DNA of 64,000 bases, from contig JACVZY010000018.1 of NCBI GenBank assembly GCA_014654705.1, positions 18,967 through 82,966 on the forward strand, read 5' to 3'. The notes below the pieces were generated by a model. That model searched no databases and had not been told where the DNA came from. It saw only the letters and a list, made by a program, of their open reading frames with translations. Shown one piece after another: positions 1 to 9,053 of this stretch. Position 1 is the stretch's first letter. Every line of letters begins with the position of its first letter. Source of the DNA: Ignavibacteria bacterium (lineage in GTDB: Bacteria > Bacteroidota > Ignavibacteria > Kapaibacteriales > UBA4661). A program made the position numbers and the translations under genes.

Positions 1-3000
1 TTACAATCGCAGCTCTCTGACCAGGGGTATTTGCCGTGTAGAAAATACGCGGGAAGAGCGAGCCAGTACCATCTACTTGAGAGACTGCCGTAGCTGTTGT
101 ACCGTCCATCGTAAAGACTTCGCCGGGGTTAATCGGATCCGGTGCGATGGAAAGTTGTACTTGTGTGGGCGATGTTGGGCGAATAACAGCACCGTACTCA
201 ACAAAGGAAGCAAAATTCACACGAATTTGCTGACCGCTCGTTATCGGTGTACCGGCACCAAAAATACCACCATTGAAGCCATTCGTACCGGTTGCCGCCG
301 CCAGAAGATCACCCGAATTTACCGAATATCCAAGTCGAGTCGGCACGGGAGCCGTACCGCTCGTGCTCAGCACAACCGTTACGGTTGTCGAGCCGATACC
401 GGGTGCAGAGAGAGTAATAAGTGCCTTGGTAATACCACCATTAACTGGAGGATTTGTCCAGTTAAATATTGGGAATATGAAACCACCAGTAGCACCTAAA
501 GCAACGGTCTGAGGGTTGATAGCACCATTCGATCCGCCCGGTGTGGTCGAGAAAATTGAACCCGGATTATCAGGATGAACAGCGATACTAGCCACAACCG
601 TTGTAATATTGGTCGTAGCAGCTAAGAAGTTTGAATTAGAGAAGAAGCCAAAGTTAATCGGAATACCCACGCCACCGGTGATGTTAAATTGCCCCAAACC
701 GCCGCCATTGAAGCCCAGTGTACCATTGCTGGAATTTTGGACTTGGGTGTAGGCGATGGTGGAAGCACGAAGCGGTGGAGCAAGAATTGTTACTGTTAGC
801 GTTGCAGAGGTCAATGTACCTCCCACGCCATTCCAGAACAAAAGCGTTGCTTGTGTGCTTGCTTGATTGCCGGGATTAAGCCAGTCAAACGTCATATTCG
901 CCGATGTAGCGCTTATAGGATTGCCGGGCAGCGGAAGAGTCGGACTTAACACAAGCGGTGTTGCAGCACTTCCTGTACCGGTGGTATTGAAAATTGCCGT
1001 ACCACCCGGAAGAGCAACAAGATGCGCCTGTATGTTTGTAGCAGCCAGAACAGGTGAGCGCTGGTTCAGACCATTAAACGAACTGATACGCAGTGTAAAA
1101 GGCGTACCACTCGTAATTGTGAGATTACCCGCAGCCGGACTTGCAAAACCATTTGGCGTTACGGGATTAAAGCCACCGGATCCATTGATTGAGAGTGAAT
1201 CAGCTGCAACGATAATCGCAACCGGCGGATTCAGAACAACAAACGGCGTGTTGCTGTACGACGTAACAGGTATTGCATTCGATGCACTGTAGTATGTGCC
1301 GCCAGCTGCCCACGTTGTATTACTTACACCACCCAAGGCATTGTTGCCCAAGTTATCATATCCGGAACCATTCCAACGTGCGGTAAAGGCGTTCGTGCCG
1401 ATAAAACCGCCTGCTTCGTGTAATTGATCCCACGAAAAATCGAGCCTATCACCAACGGTTGTACCACTGGCTTTACCAACATTCCACTGAACATTCACTT
1501 TCTGAGGATACGTTGTGCTTTGGTTCGTAATGATAGCTTGTGCCGAAACTGTATAGTCATCCGACACACCACTGGTGTTTGTTATCATCAACGGCGTAAG
1601 GAATGGCGAACCGAGAGGAGCAAGCGTAGTAGTAGTTCCGACAAGGAATGTCCGGCGTGCACCGGCTGCAATAGGCATTGTCAGACTAGAACCAAGTGCA
1701 GTTTCAATGAAGTTATTATCCCGTAGAGCTGTGATGCCTGCGGATGTAGCATTCACGCGGAAATTGACTCCGGGCATGAGGCGGATAGAACCACCACCTG
1801 CTGCAGGAGCTTGAGATGTGCTATTCAGCGTTAAGGTATTTGCGACAACAGTTGATGTGGTAAGCGTTACAAGAGGATTCGTAATCGGTCCCGTTGCGGA
1901 GTTTACCGTCATTGTACTTAATTGATTACCCGCTCCACCTGCCATGCGTACGACCGATTGACGCGGCGAGGTAAAGGCAAGATTTGATGTAGCGCTACCG
2001 GTGAGCGTACCAGCGGCAGAGGCTATAAAACCACCAACCGTATTATTGCCAGTAAAGCTCAGGGTATTACCGCTCATGTTCAAATTTGCGGTGCCTTGCA
2101 AAAGCAAGCGACCAGCGATACCATCGGTAAGAGGATTCACACCTTGGAATGTCGCGCTGGTTCCGGCAGCCATCGTCATTGTAGCATTAGTAACTGTCAA
2201 TGCACTAAGGAATACGGGATTGCTGAGTGAAGCATCGAAATGCAAATTCGCAGCAGCAGGATTATTGTATTCAATGCGGGCATCAGTCGGTGTAGCTGCC
2301 ACAGCAATCGTGCGGAACATACCCATAGTGGTCGGCATATTCAGCGGAGCATTCATCGTAAAACGTTGCCCACCGCCACCTGTCAAATCAAGTGCGCCAT
2401 TGAGAATGTTAACCGAAGCACCCGTTGCCGTCACAGAAGCACCGAGAGAAACCATATTTTGGTTAAGATTAGGGAGCGGTGCACCCTTAGCAAAACCTTT
2501 ATCTATTTCAAGTGTTCCACCAAAACCGAAAGTCGCACCGGCAGCACCGAGACGCTGTGAAAGTTCGACTCCATTGCTAACGGAACCTTGACCCGAATAA
2601 CGAAGTTTTGACGTTGTTGCCAAATACGCAACCGGCACATCCGGCAACGCTACCGTAGTTGTAATAGCACCGGCACCGGAGCTTTGCATCTCCAGCGTAC
2701 CTGTTGTGCCAATCATAATGCCGGAAGGACGGTTCACAGCAATCGCGGCGTGGGGAGCACCAGCAGTCTGACTAATAGCCATACGCCCTGCTACAAGAAC
2801 ACGCCCCGGGTCGGCTGCTACGGAAATTAAACCGCTCGTTACGCCGTCAGCCAGCGTCAATGTATCGGCGGGGCTAACATACAAACCAAAATCATTATTT
2901 GCTTTGATAACATTCAAACCAACCATGCCAATCAAAGACAGATTGCGGCTTGATGCCAAGACAACTTGCGCATTGATATTGTCAATGAGCAACGTTCCAA

Positions 3001-6000
3001 GCTGGCGATCAACAGCCGCGTCGCCGGTGAAGCGGAGAATGGACTGACCTTGACCACGCAACCATAGCTCTGTACCGACGTTGTTGTTACCGATAATAGT
3101 AGCACCAGCGGCAACATTCAACGTAGAATTTTGTGAAACCGGAGCTGTGCCAACAAGAACCTTTTGATTGGGTTGGAAGAGCCAACGACCGGATGTAACA
3201 CTATTGACACCGTTCAGATTGACATCGCCAATAATAGAGAAATCCCTGTTTGCACCAGTACGGTTGACAACAACACTAGCACCAAAGGCAGCAACAGGAG
3301 CTGCTGAGCCCCATTGGTTGGTAGCTAGGGGTGTGCTGCTTACCGCAAGAGCCGAATTTTCCGTGTAGGTCACAATTGGCGGCGGTAATGTAGTCGAAAT
3401 AGGCGAATACGGGTTAATGGGCGAACCGAGGAGTGGTACGTCAGGCGAACCGTATTGCAACGTGGTCGTCATACCTTTTGTAAATGTACCACCTGCCATA
3501 TTAAGTGTTGCACCGCTGGCAATAATCATGCTGGCAGTAGCCACATTGACAGTATGGTTGAAGGTTGAAGGAGCATCCAGACGCAGCGTACCGAAGACGA
3601 TACCGCGCTCGAAGTTACCTGCTACCGTCGGAGTAATATTCAGATTGGTACCAGCCAGACGCAAAGTGGAGTTTGTAGCGATATGGAGCGATTCTCCAAA
3701 GAATGTGCTCACATCACCAGCTATCATTTGCTGCGCAAGATTCAGCGTTGTTCCTTGCGTGAAGGACGGCGAAGCACCACCCATGACAGTTAAGCGTTGA
3801 ATGGCTGTTGGAATATTGGTAGCAATTGACGGTGCATCGACAGCACGGTCAAAAATTGCCCAATCATTGATGCCTGGAGGTGAAGCGCTACCGGGAGTAC
3901 CATTAGAAGACGAAGCCCAGTTCGTAGTCGTACCCCAATCGGTATTGTTGTTACCGACCCAATAAATTGGAAAGAGCGCGTTGGAAACAATAAATGGTGT
4001 ATTTGACAAGTTTCCGGTATAGGTTGCCTGCAAGGTGCGCGGCGGACCAAAAACAGGAAGTGTTGTTGGCAGAACGTTGGCATAGGATGTACCAGCCCAG
4101 CGTCTAATACTTGTCAGAGCGGAGTTGCTCGTGAGGGATGTATTAAATGCAGCTGGTTCATCCAGTAAATTCCACTGGAGGGTAAGCGGACCGTTGTAAG
4201 CAGCAGCGCCCTTGCTGACCGTCCACTGTGCATTCACGCTACGTGTAAGAAGGTTTGCCGGAATTGCCGGAACATTGACGATAGCTGTGGTCACACTGAC
4301 GGTATAGTTTTCAGGAGCGGTAGTGTTATTAAGCGTTACAGGAAGATAGCGTGAAGCTACTCCTGCGCCCACATTTGCACCTATAGGGAAGGTGTAGGTA
4401 GCAACGCCAATATTCTGTACAATAAGACGACCACCGCGAGAAGCGTCAATAAAATTCCCTGCCGGAGAAGGTACACCAGCAATATTCGAGTTTGTGAGCG
4501 TAAGATCACCCGTACCAATTTGCAAAATTGCATTATTGGAGAACGTTATTGCCGGAGCATTATTAATGGTCAGCGGTGTCAATAACGAAACGAGATAATC
4601 TATCGGTGCGGTCGGCATAGCAGCAGGCTGTAAATAGAGATTGCCAATAACCTGACCGCCGGGCGCCATTCGCAGATACGAACGAATTTCCTGTGATTGG
4701 AATTCAATCTGTGTACCTGTATTACCCAATATACCGGCTGTATTTGTTGCGGGAATGTGCCCACCTTGCCCAAGACCAACGCCGGCAGGATTTGCACCAG
4801 AGAACCGTAGCAACAACGAACCACTGGCAACAATGTTTCCTGTATTATTCAGGAGCAATTGTCCATTTGCATTATTAGCAACTGTCTCGTAGGCAGCAAC
4901 GTATGTTGAACCGTTAATCTGAACTTGACCGTTCACCGACAGGTTACCGGTATTGGTAACGCCGAAGTGGTTAAAAATCGTCAGTGTGCTATTAGTGGTA
5001 CGAATAGTAGTAGCGGCAGGATTATTATAGACAAATGCCGAACCCGTAGCAGCGGCAGAACCAGCAATATAGCCGCCGGCAGCTAATGTTACGTTCCCAT
5101 TCAGAATCATTCTATTTCCATTCATACCGATACCGCCGGAAACAAGATTGAGATTCCCGTTTTGCGTTACCGGACCATTGAGCAGAATCAGATCCAAATC
5201 GGCAGCAATTGGTCCAAGGCGATTCACCGTGATTGAGCCGTTCATTGTAGGGGGAATTTCTTGCGGTGTAGTGCCACGTGCCATCAAGCCCGGATTTTGG
5301 GCATCTTGATAGTCGGCAACAGAGGTAGCATCCGTATAGAATGTATTTCCTGCCCCGGGCGTAATCTGTGGTGCATTCCCCCAGAATTGAATTCGCCCGC
5401 CGGAACCGATCACAAGCCCTGAGGCAGCACCGGTTGCAGCAGTATTGGTATTGCTAATTGTCGAACCAGTCGAGAGGATAAGTGTTCCGTTGACGATTAA
5501 ACGACTGGTTGTAAAATTTCCGATGTTACTGACGGCATTATTCCGTACAGAAACAGTGCGTCCGGCTGCAATGGTAATCTGACCACCTTGATTGATACCT
5601 GCTACTGCTGCTGCATCAGCAGCTTCAATACCACTTGTAGCAGAACCAAAGACCTGCATATTGGACGATACGCTTAAATTGAGCGAAGTAACACGATTAC
5701 GAAGACGAGTAACCATTGCCGGAGGCGTAAATGCCAAATCGGAGGTTGTCGCACCAAGTGGTGTTGCTAATGCAATCTCTTCATAATTAAGCTCAATCGG
5801 CATGGCAGGATTATCAACGGTTGTAATTGTACCGCCTGCTATCATACGACTAGCAGCCATAGTAACAATTGTGTTAGCCGGTATAGAAAGAACCGACACA
5901 AGATTTTCTACTGTGAGCGTTCCAGCAAGTTGATAAGAGCTACCAGCAGTCATTTGGGTAACCGCAGAAACACTGCGGCGAACGGTAAGATTTCCGAGCG

Positions 6001-6883
6001 GTGTTGCCGGTATCTCTGCTGTGCCGCCTGGAGCGGGGATGGTTTGCGTAGCATTATCAGTGCGGTCATAGATGAGCGAGCCGCGAGCACCAGTTTGAGC
6101 ATATTGAATTGCTCCAGCGGCACTTCCATATGTGCCACCCGACATTCGCAAGGCACCACCATCTTCGATACTAAAATTTTGGGCAACGGCGTTGCTAACA
6201 ATGCCGAAAGGAATTAAACCTGTGCTGCCTACTGCAATGCTTCCGAAGATTCGTGCGCTCACCGGCGTACCGCCGGCATTTGCAGCAATCGAAACTGTTA
6301 CATTGCTACCGACAAAAAGAGTCGAATTCGGCGCAACAATAAGAGGCGCATTGAGGTTATCAGCAACAATACCGTTGAGTTGTAGCACAGAAGCTGAGCC
6401 ATCGCTTAGTGTGATGGTAACCCCCGACTGAACGACAACCCGCCCAACCTGAGCGGTAATACCGCCGATATTAATCGTTACGTTACCTGTAAGATTATCA
6501 AAAATAGCAATGTCATTCACGCCTGGAATACCAGCACCACCGGCACCACCCGAGGTAGCACTCCAATTAGCGGCAGAATTCCAAGTGCCTCCACCAATGC
6601 GGAAGAATGTTGCTGCTGTCGCAATATTCGCCGTAGCGAAAAGTACCAGGACGAATACCATAGCCTGCACCGCAGAGCTTCGCGCTGCGGTACGTGTCGC
6701 CTTCAAAACAGTACGCAGCGTACGCTGGAGCAAGGATACATCCTGCTTCATCGCATCCAAAGCCTCAAGCGAGGGACTCGCGGCTTTGGCACTTGCACTG
6801 TCCACGGCGCGTCCGCTCAGGGGGCGCAGTGCTACGCCACGAATGGGCGAGCGCTGCTGAGCAGAAGTGTGTAGAAAGTTCAT
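1..6883 (-). CDS. Giant repetitive secreted surface protein (N-terminal ~2,294 residues; C-terminus outside the window)
   Basis: The minus-strand frame from ATG 6883 appears open to the left edge, so the gene is partial and the protein exceeds about 2,290 residues. The start is supported by GGAG seven bases upstream. The N-terminus is unusual: about 70 polar and basic residues precede a hydrophobic signal segment (residues ~71-91, core AMVFVLVLFATANIATAA). The mature part is rich in Gly, Asn, Thr and Val, with short repeated strands typical of beta-helix or adhesin-like surface proteins. Two modules of the form W-G-x-W-x-x-x-x-NW followed by P-G-x-N-D-x-A-I-F-D are seen, at ~6500-6620 and ~3890-3975 on the plus strand. 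The portion near the left edge looks more like Ig-type beta sandwiches. T9SS export is likely but the C-terminal signal is not in view. Function unknown; adhesion or surface coat is inference. Confidence 0.85.
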   Translation of the reverse strand, partial: MNFLHTSAQQRSPIRGVALRPLSGRAVDSASAKAASPSLEALDAMKQDVSLLQRTLRTVLKATRTAARSSAVQAMVFVLVLFATANIATAATFFRIGGGTWNSAANWSATSGGAGGAGIPGVNDIAIFDNLTGNVTINIGGITAQVGRVVVQSGVTITLSDGSASVLQLNGIVADNLNAPLIVAPNSTLFVGSNVTVSIAANAGGTPVSARIFGSIAVGSTGLIPFGIVSNAVAQNFSIEDGGALRMSGGTYGSAAGAIQYAQTGARGSLIYDRTDNATQTIPAPGGTAEIPATPLGNLTVRRSVSAVTQMTAGSSYQLAGTLTVENLVSVLSIPANTIVTMAASRMIAGGTITTVDNPAMPIELNYEEIALATPLGATTSDLAFTPPAMVTRLRNRVTSLNLSVSSNMQVFGSATSGIEAADAAAVAGINQGGQITIAAGRTVSVRNNAVSNIGNFTTSRLIVNGTLILSTGSTISNTNTAATGAASGLVIGSGGRIQFWGNAPQITPGAGNTFYTDATSVADYQDAQNPGLMARGTTPQEIPPTMNGSITVNRLGPIAADLDLILLNGPVTQNGNLNLVSGGIGMNGNRMILNGNVTLAAGGYIAGSAAATGSAFVYNNPAATTIRTTNSTLTIFNHFGVTNTGNLSVNGQVQINGSTYVAAYETVANNANGQLLLNNTGNIVASGSLLLRFSGANPAGVGLGQGGHIPATNTAGILGNTGTQIEFQSQEIRSYLRMAPGGQVIGNLYLQPAAMPTAPIDYLVSLLTPLTINNAPAITFSNNAILQIGTGDLTLTNSNIAGVPSPAGNFIDASRGGRLIVQNIGVATYTFPIGANVGAGVASRYLPVTLNNTTAPENYTVSVTTAIVNVPAIPANLLTRSVNAQWTVSKGAAAYNGPLTLQWNLLDEPAAFNTSLTSNSALTSIRRWAGTSYANVLPTTLPVFGPPRTLQATYTGNLSNTPFIVSNALFPIYWVGNNNTDWGTTTNWASSSNGTPGSASPPGINDWAIFDRAVDAPSIATNIPTAIQRLTVMGGASPSFTQGTTLNLAQQMIAGDVSTFFGESLHIATNSTLRLAGTNLNITPTVAGNFERGIVFGTLRLDAPSTFNHTVNVATASMIIASGATLNMAGGTFTKGMTTTLQYGSPDVPLLGSPINPYSPISTTLPPPIVTYTENSALAVSSTPLATNQWGSAAPVAAFGASVVVNRTGANRDFSIIGDVNLNGVNSVTSGRWLFQPNQKVLVGTAPVSQNSTLNVAAGATIIGNNNVGTELWLRGQGQSILRFTGDAAVDRQLGTLLIDNINAQVVLASSRNLSLIGMVGLNVIKANNDFGLYVSPADTLTLADGVTSGLISVAADPGRVLVAGRMAISQTAGAPHAAIAVNRPSGIMIGTTGTLEMQSSGAGAITTTVALPDVPVAYLATTSKLRYSGQGSVSNGVELSQRLGAAGATFGFGGTLEIDKGFAKGAPLPNLNQNMVSLGASVTATGASVNILNGALDLTGGGGQRFTMNAPLNMPTTMGMFRTIAVAATPTDARIEYNNPAAANLHFDASLSNPVFLSALTVTNATMTMAAGTSATFQGVNPLTDGIAGRLLLQGTANLNMSGNTLSFTGNNTVGGFIASAAGTLTGSATSNLAFTSPRQSVVRMAGGAGNQLSTMTVNSATGPITNPLVTLTTSTVVANTLTLNSTSQAPAAGGGSIRLMPGVNFRVNATSAGITALRDNNFIETALGSSLTMPIAAGARRTFLVGTTTTLAPLGSPFLTPLMITNTSGVSDDYTVSAQAIITNQSTTYPQKVNVQWNVGKASGTTVGDRLDFSWDQLHEAGGFIGTNAFTARWNGSGYDNLGNNALGGVSNTTWAAGGTYYSASNAIPVTSYSNTPFVVLNPPVAIIVAADSLSINGSGGFNPVTPNGFASPAAGNLTITSGTPFTLRISSFNGLNQRSPVLAATNIQAHLVALPGGTAIFNTTGTGSAATPLVLSPTLPLPGNPISATSANMTFDWLNPGNQASTQATLLFWNGVGGTLTSATLTVTILAPPLRASTIAYTQVQNSSNGTLGFNGGGLGQFNITGGVGIPINFGFFSNSNFLAATTNITTVVASIAVHPDNPGSIFSTTPGGSNGAINPQTVALGATGGFIFPIFNWTNPPVNGGITKALITLSAPGIGSTTVTVVLSTSGTAPVPTRLGYSVNSGDLLAAATGTNGFNGGIFGAGTPITSGQQIRVNFASFVEYGAVIRPTSPTQVQLSIAPDPINPGEVFTMDGTTATAVSQVDGTGSLFPRIFYTANTPGQRAAIV

Positions 6884-6897
6884 AATTATCTCCAAAA
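6872..6897 (-). promoter_or_regulatory. Ribosome binding site that decides the start of the giant gene
   Basis: Reading the minus strand, GGAG lies seven bases before ATG 6883. This supports the far-upstream start and therefore the unusually long basic n-region. The next in-frame ATG (6751) would give a more ordinary 26-residue n-region and has a weaker upstream GAGG. Confidence 0.5.
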
Positions 6898-7301
6898 ACA
6901 AAAATACTTGTGAATTGAAAAAGAGGGTTTTCTGTTTAGTCGGTTTCTGTAAGAGAAGCCGTAAGCGAGCATGGGGCTTAAAGGGACTTAAATGAGCATG
7001 AGGCTTCAGGAATTGTACAATTGCATGAGAGAATAATCATCTAAAGCATTGTACTTTAACACTACTATCTCACTTACCTCACGTTATTTGTGGTGCGTGG
7101 CAAAGATACGCTTTATTTCACAGACTGTGCTATGTCTTTGCATATTTTTCCACAAAATTTTCCACATTCCTCACAATAAAACATTCCATAGAGGAAAGGC
7201 TGTTCACAGCACAAATTGAAAATGCAAAAAATGTGCCAAGTCATTTTTCTTCCAACGAATCTACTCATGTCATTCCTATTCGAGTGATACTATCGTTGTG
7301 G

Positions 7302-7329
7302 GTAGAGACGCGATACATCGCGTCTCTAC
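7302..7329. repeat. 28-bp near-perfect palindrome (GTAGAGACGCG...CGCGTCTCTAC)
   Basis: The two arms GTAGAGACGCGAT and the near-complementary ATCGCGTCTCTAC flank a very short loop. Palindromes of this kind are found dispersed in several bacterial phyla. Only one copy is present in this window. Confidence 0.7.
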
Positions 7330-7396
7330 GGTATAGAATCTACGTCATGGATGACGAATCTATCGTCCGAAAGGGAATAAGACACGAATGATATTA

Positions 7397-7508
7397 AATA
7401 GGACTTTCGCCAACCCGCGTGTTTGTGGGCAAGAGGTTCAAAACCCTTGTTTGGTACGTCATTAATTAATCAATACCCTTTGTCTTCTGTATCTGCGAAA
7501 GTCCTATT
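7397..7508. repeat. 112-bp MITE-like element with 14-bp perfect terminal inverted repeats
   Basis: AATAGGACTTTCGC (7397-7410) is exactly the reverse complement of GCGAAAGTCCTATT (7495-7508). The interior has no coding frame. The structure fits a miniature inverted-repeat element or a decayed insertion sequence. No target duplication is obvious and no second copy is present here. Confidence 0.45.
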
Positions 7509-7512
7509 AAAA

Positions 7513-7555
7513 AAGAGCAAAGCGCAGAAGGCTATACCTTCTGCGCTTTGCTCTT
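7513..7555 (-). terminator. Rho-independent terminator for the 7617-7886 gene
   Basis: A 19-bp perfect stem (7513-7531 with 7537-7555) has a 5-base loop. On the minus strand it is followed by a run of T residues (complement of the A run at 7509-7514), directly downstream of the minus-strand gene that ends at 7617. Confidence 0.85.
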
Positions 7556-7616
7556 AATTACTTTCAACAAACAGTATGTACTATGATTCTTACGATTTTT
7601 ACATCATTTCTACTTT

Positions 7617-7886
7617 TTAAGCATCATATGGCAACAATTCAGGGTGCGCCGCAAGCAATGTATTGATTTCCACCAGCAGGCGCTGAATGGACTGTAAGCG
7701 CTCCGCTGCAAGCAAGGTGCTATATCTGCGAGTCATGCTTAGCGCGAGTGCGCCCGTTGCCAAATCAGCACGGGAAAGGCGCTCATTTCGATGAATTTTG
7801 ACGAGAATCTCACGAATCTCATGCTCAAGCCATTCTCCGGCGTGACCGGTGGTCTTGGTAGCATTGGAAGCTGCGTAGGCTGTCAT
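7617..7886 (-). CDS. Small helical hypothetical protein (89 aa)
   Basis: The protein is not recognised. ATG 7886 is preferred over a GTG at 7931 because the extra 15 residues come from a low-complexity T-rich stretch. The sequence is predicted to be mostly helical, with no signal peptide or membrane segment. It is monocistronic: a strong terminator lies about 60 bp downstream and the next gene is divergent. It is probably a genuine small cytoplasmic protein, judging from the terminator and the balanced amino-acid composition (many Glu, Arg and Leu). Confidence 0.6.
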   Translation of the reverse strand: MTAYAASNATKTTGHAGEWLEHEIREILVKIHRNERLSRADLATGALALSMTRRYSTLLAAERLQSIQRLLVEINTLLAAHPELLPYDA

Positions 7887-8317
7887 GGTCGTATTCCAAA
7901 AATTAGTATGTAGAAAAAAAACAAAAACCACTAGGAGATAATGTGCTTTGACGCTGCTCTGCTGTTATTCTAAAACAGCATAACAAAAACTATATTCTCT
8001 GGTGCAAATATCGGAAAATTTCACGTTCTGTGATAGTATCGCAAAGTAATTATTTTTACTGACTAAAAGTCATAATGTTTTCGGAAAAATTTTTTCCGAT
8101 GACTTTTTGCAAAAGCAAAAAAAATCGAAAGCTACTGACCATCCACAAAACCTTGCTTGGCATAACATTTGATTGATAAGAGAGCAAGGATTTTACCCTT
8201 TCAATCACAATGCCAATGGTGTGTTTCATGTTGATACTTCAACACTTTTTTTCTCATGGGCTGTCTCACTTTGACGGCAAAGCGAGGGCGCTTAGTTTAT
8301 TCACACACAACGCAAGT
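7887..8317. promoter_or_regulatory. Divergent 431-bp intergenic region with AT-rich palindromes
   Basis: This region separates the minus-strand small gene from the NlpC/P60 gene and should hold both promoters. I see a short hairpin GACTaaaAGTC (8061-8071) and a palindrome TCGGAAAA/TTTTCCGA (8081-8088 with 8092-8099). No motif fits the promoter consensus at full strength. A TAACATTTG at ~8165 has one base too many. Confidence 0.4.
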
Positions 8318-8932
8318 ATGAAATCACTGTTTCATTTTTCTTCACGGAGTGTGAGGCTTTTTCTCCTTGCAGCGCTTGTTGTCATGCTGTCTTCATGTCA
8401 AAGTGCTATTCGCTTCAGCTCGGCGGTAAAGGGTAATACACCTTCATCCACAGCTACTTCTTCGTATTCTACTCCCAAAAGCCATGCCAGTTCAAATCAT
8501 AGCAGTTCAAGCAAAATATCCTCTCATTCGATCTCAAAGGCTTCCATTCCACTTTCTATATCGCAAGAACGCCTCTTGACGGCTGCCGAGCGCTGGCTGG
8601 GCACTCCCTACCGCTATGGCAGTACCACCCGCACAGGAACAGACTGCTCCGGATTCGTTATGCGCGTGTACGAGGAAACGGGTATGAATATTCCACGAAG
8701 CACAAAAGACCAGTTTACAAGCGGCATAGCAGTTGAACGAGAAGAACTCAGTGTGGGCGACCTCCTCTTTTTTAACACCAACGGCGCGGGCGTTTCTCAC
8801 GTCGGTATCTATGCCGGAGCAGATACCGTTATTCACGCATCCAGTACCTACGGCGTTGTGAAACAGTCTTTTTCGGACACCTATTTGGCAAAGACCTTCA
8901 TCGGAGCACGGAGAATGAGAAACCAAGAATAA
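8318..8932 (+). CDS. NlpC/P60-family cell-wall peptidase, lipoprotein
   Basis: This is a probable peptidoglycan endopeptidase anchored in an envelope membrane. From ATG 8318 the protein has 204 residues. It has a lipoprotein signal ending in L-S-S-C with Cys27 as the lipidated residue, a Ser/Thr-rich linker (residues ~40-76), then the NlpC/P60 domain. The catalytic residues can be read: Cys110 in TDCSGF, His161 in SHVGIY and His173 in VIHASS. A longer reading from 8210 would bury the lipobox inside the protein, so the internal start is preferred. The gene is followed by an ATP-grasp-like gene on the same strand. By family it cleaves the gamma-D-Glu to diamino-acid bond or a related bond; the exact bond cannot be read from sequence. 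Confidence 0.88.
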   Translation: MKSLFHFSSRSVRLFLLAALVVMLSSCQSAIRFSSAVKGNTPSSTATSSYSTPKSHASSNHSSSSKISSHSISKASIPLSISQERLLTAAERWLGTPYRYGSTTRTGTDCSGFVMRVYEETGMNIPRSTKDQFTSGIAVEREELSVGDLLFFNTNGAGVSHVGIYAGADTVIHASSTYGVVKQSFSDTYLAKTFIGARRMRNQE

Positions 8933-9053
8933 CGGCGTACTTTGACACCCGAAAAAATCCTTTGTTTCTTGGCGTTGAACGCCTAAATTGCGCTGTGTTC
9001 AGAATCATTCTCACAATTCTTCTTCCAACCATTTTCTGCGGGAGTTCAGGGCT

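Larger units (their letters stand above)
6884..7616. other. 733-bp intergenic region without a gene
   Basis: No convincing coding frame. It holds the leader of the giant gene, an AT-rich stretch (~7020-7260), a 28-bp palindrome (7302-7329), an inverted-repeat-bounded element (7397-7508) and a strong terminator (7513-7555). A minus-strand TATCTTTG (7108-7101) fits the -7 consensus TAnnTTTG for the giant gene, but no TTG lies at the right distance upstream of it. Confidence 0.6.

Noticed and set aside
1..6883. Many ORFs on both strands within the first 6.9 kb
   Set aside because: They are shadows of the single open minus-strand frame that runs off the left edge.
8534..8926. 130-residue minus-strand ORF opposite the NlpC/P60 gene
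   Set aside because: It is the antisense of a clear catalytic domain.
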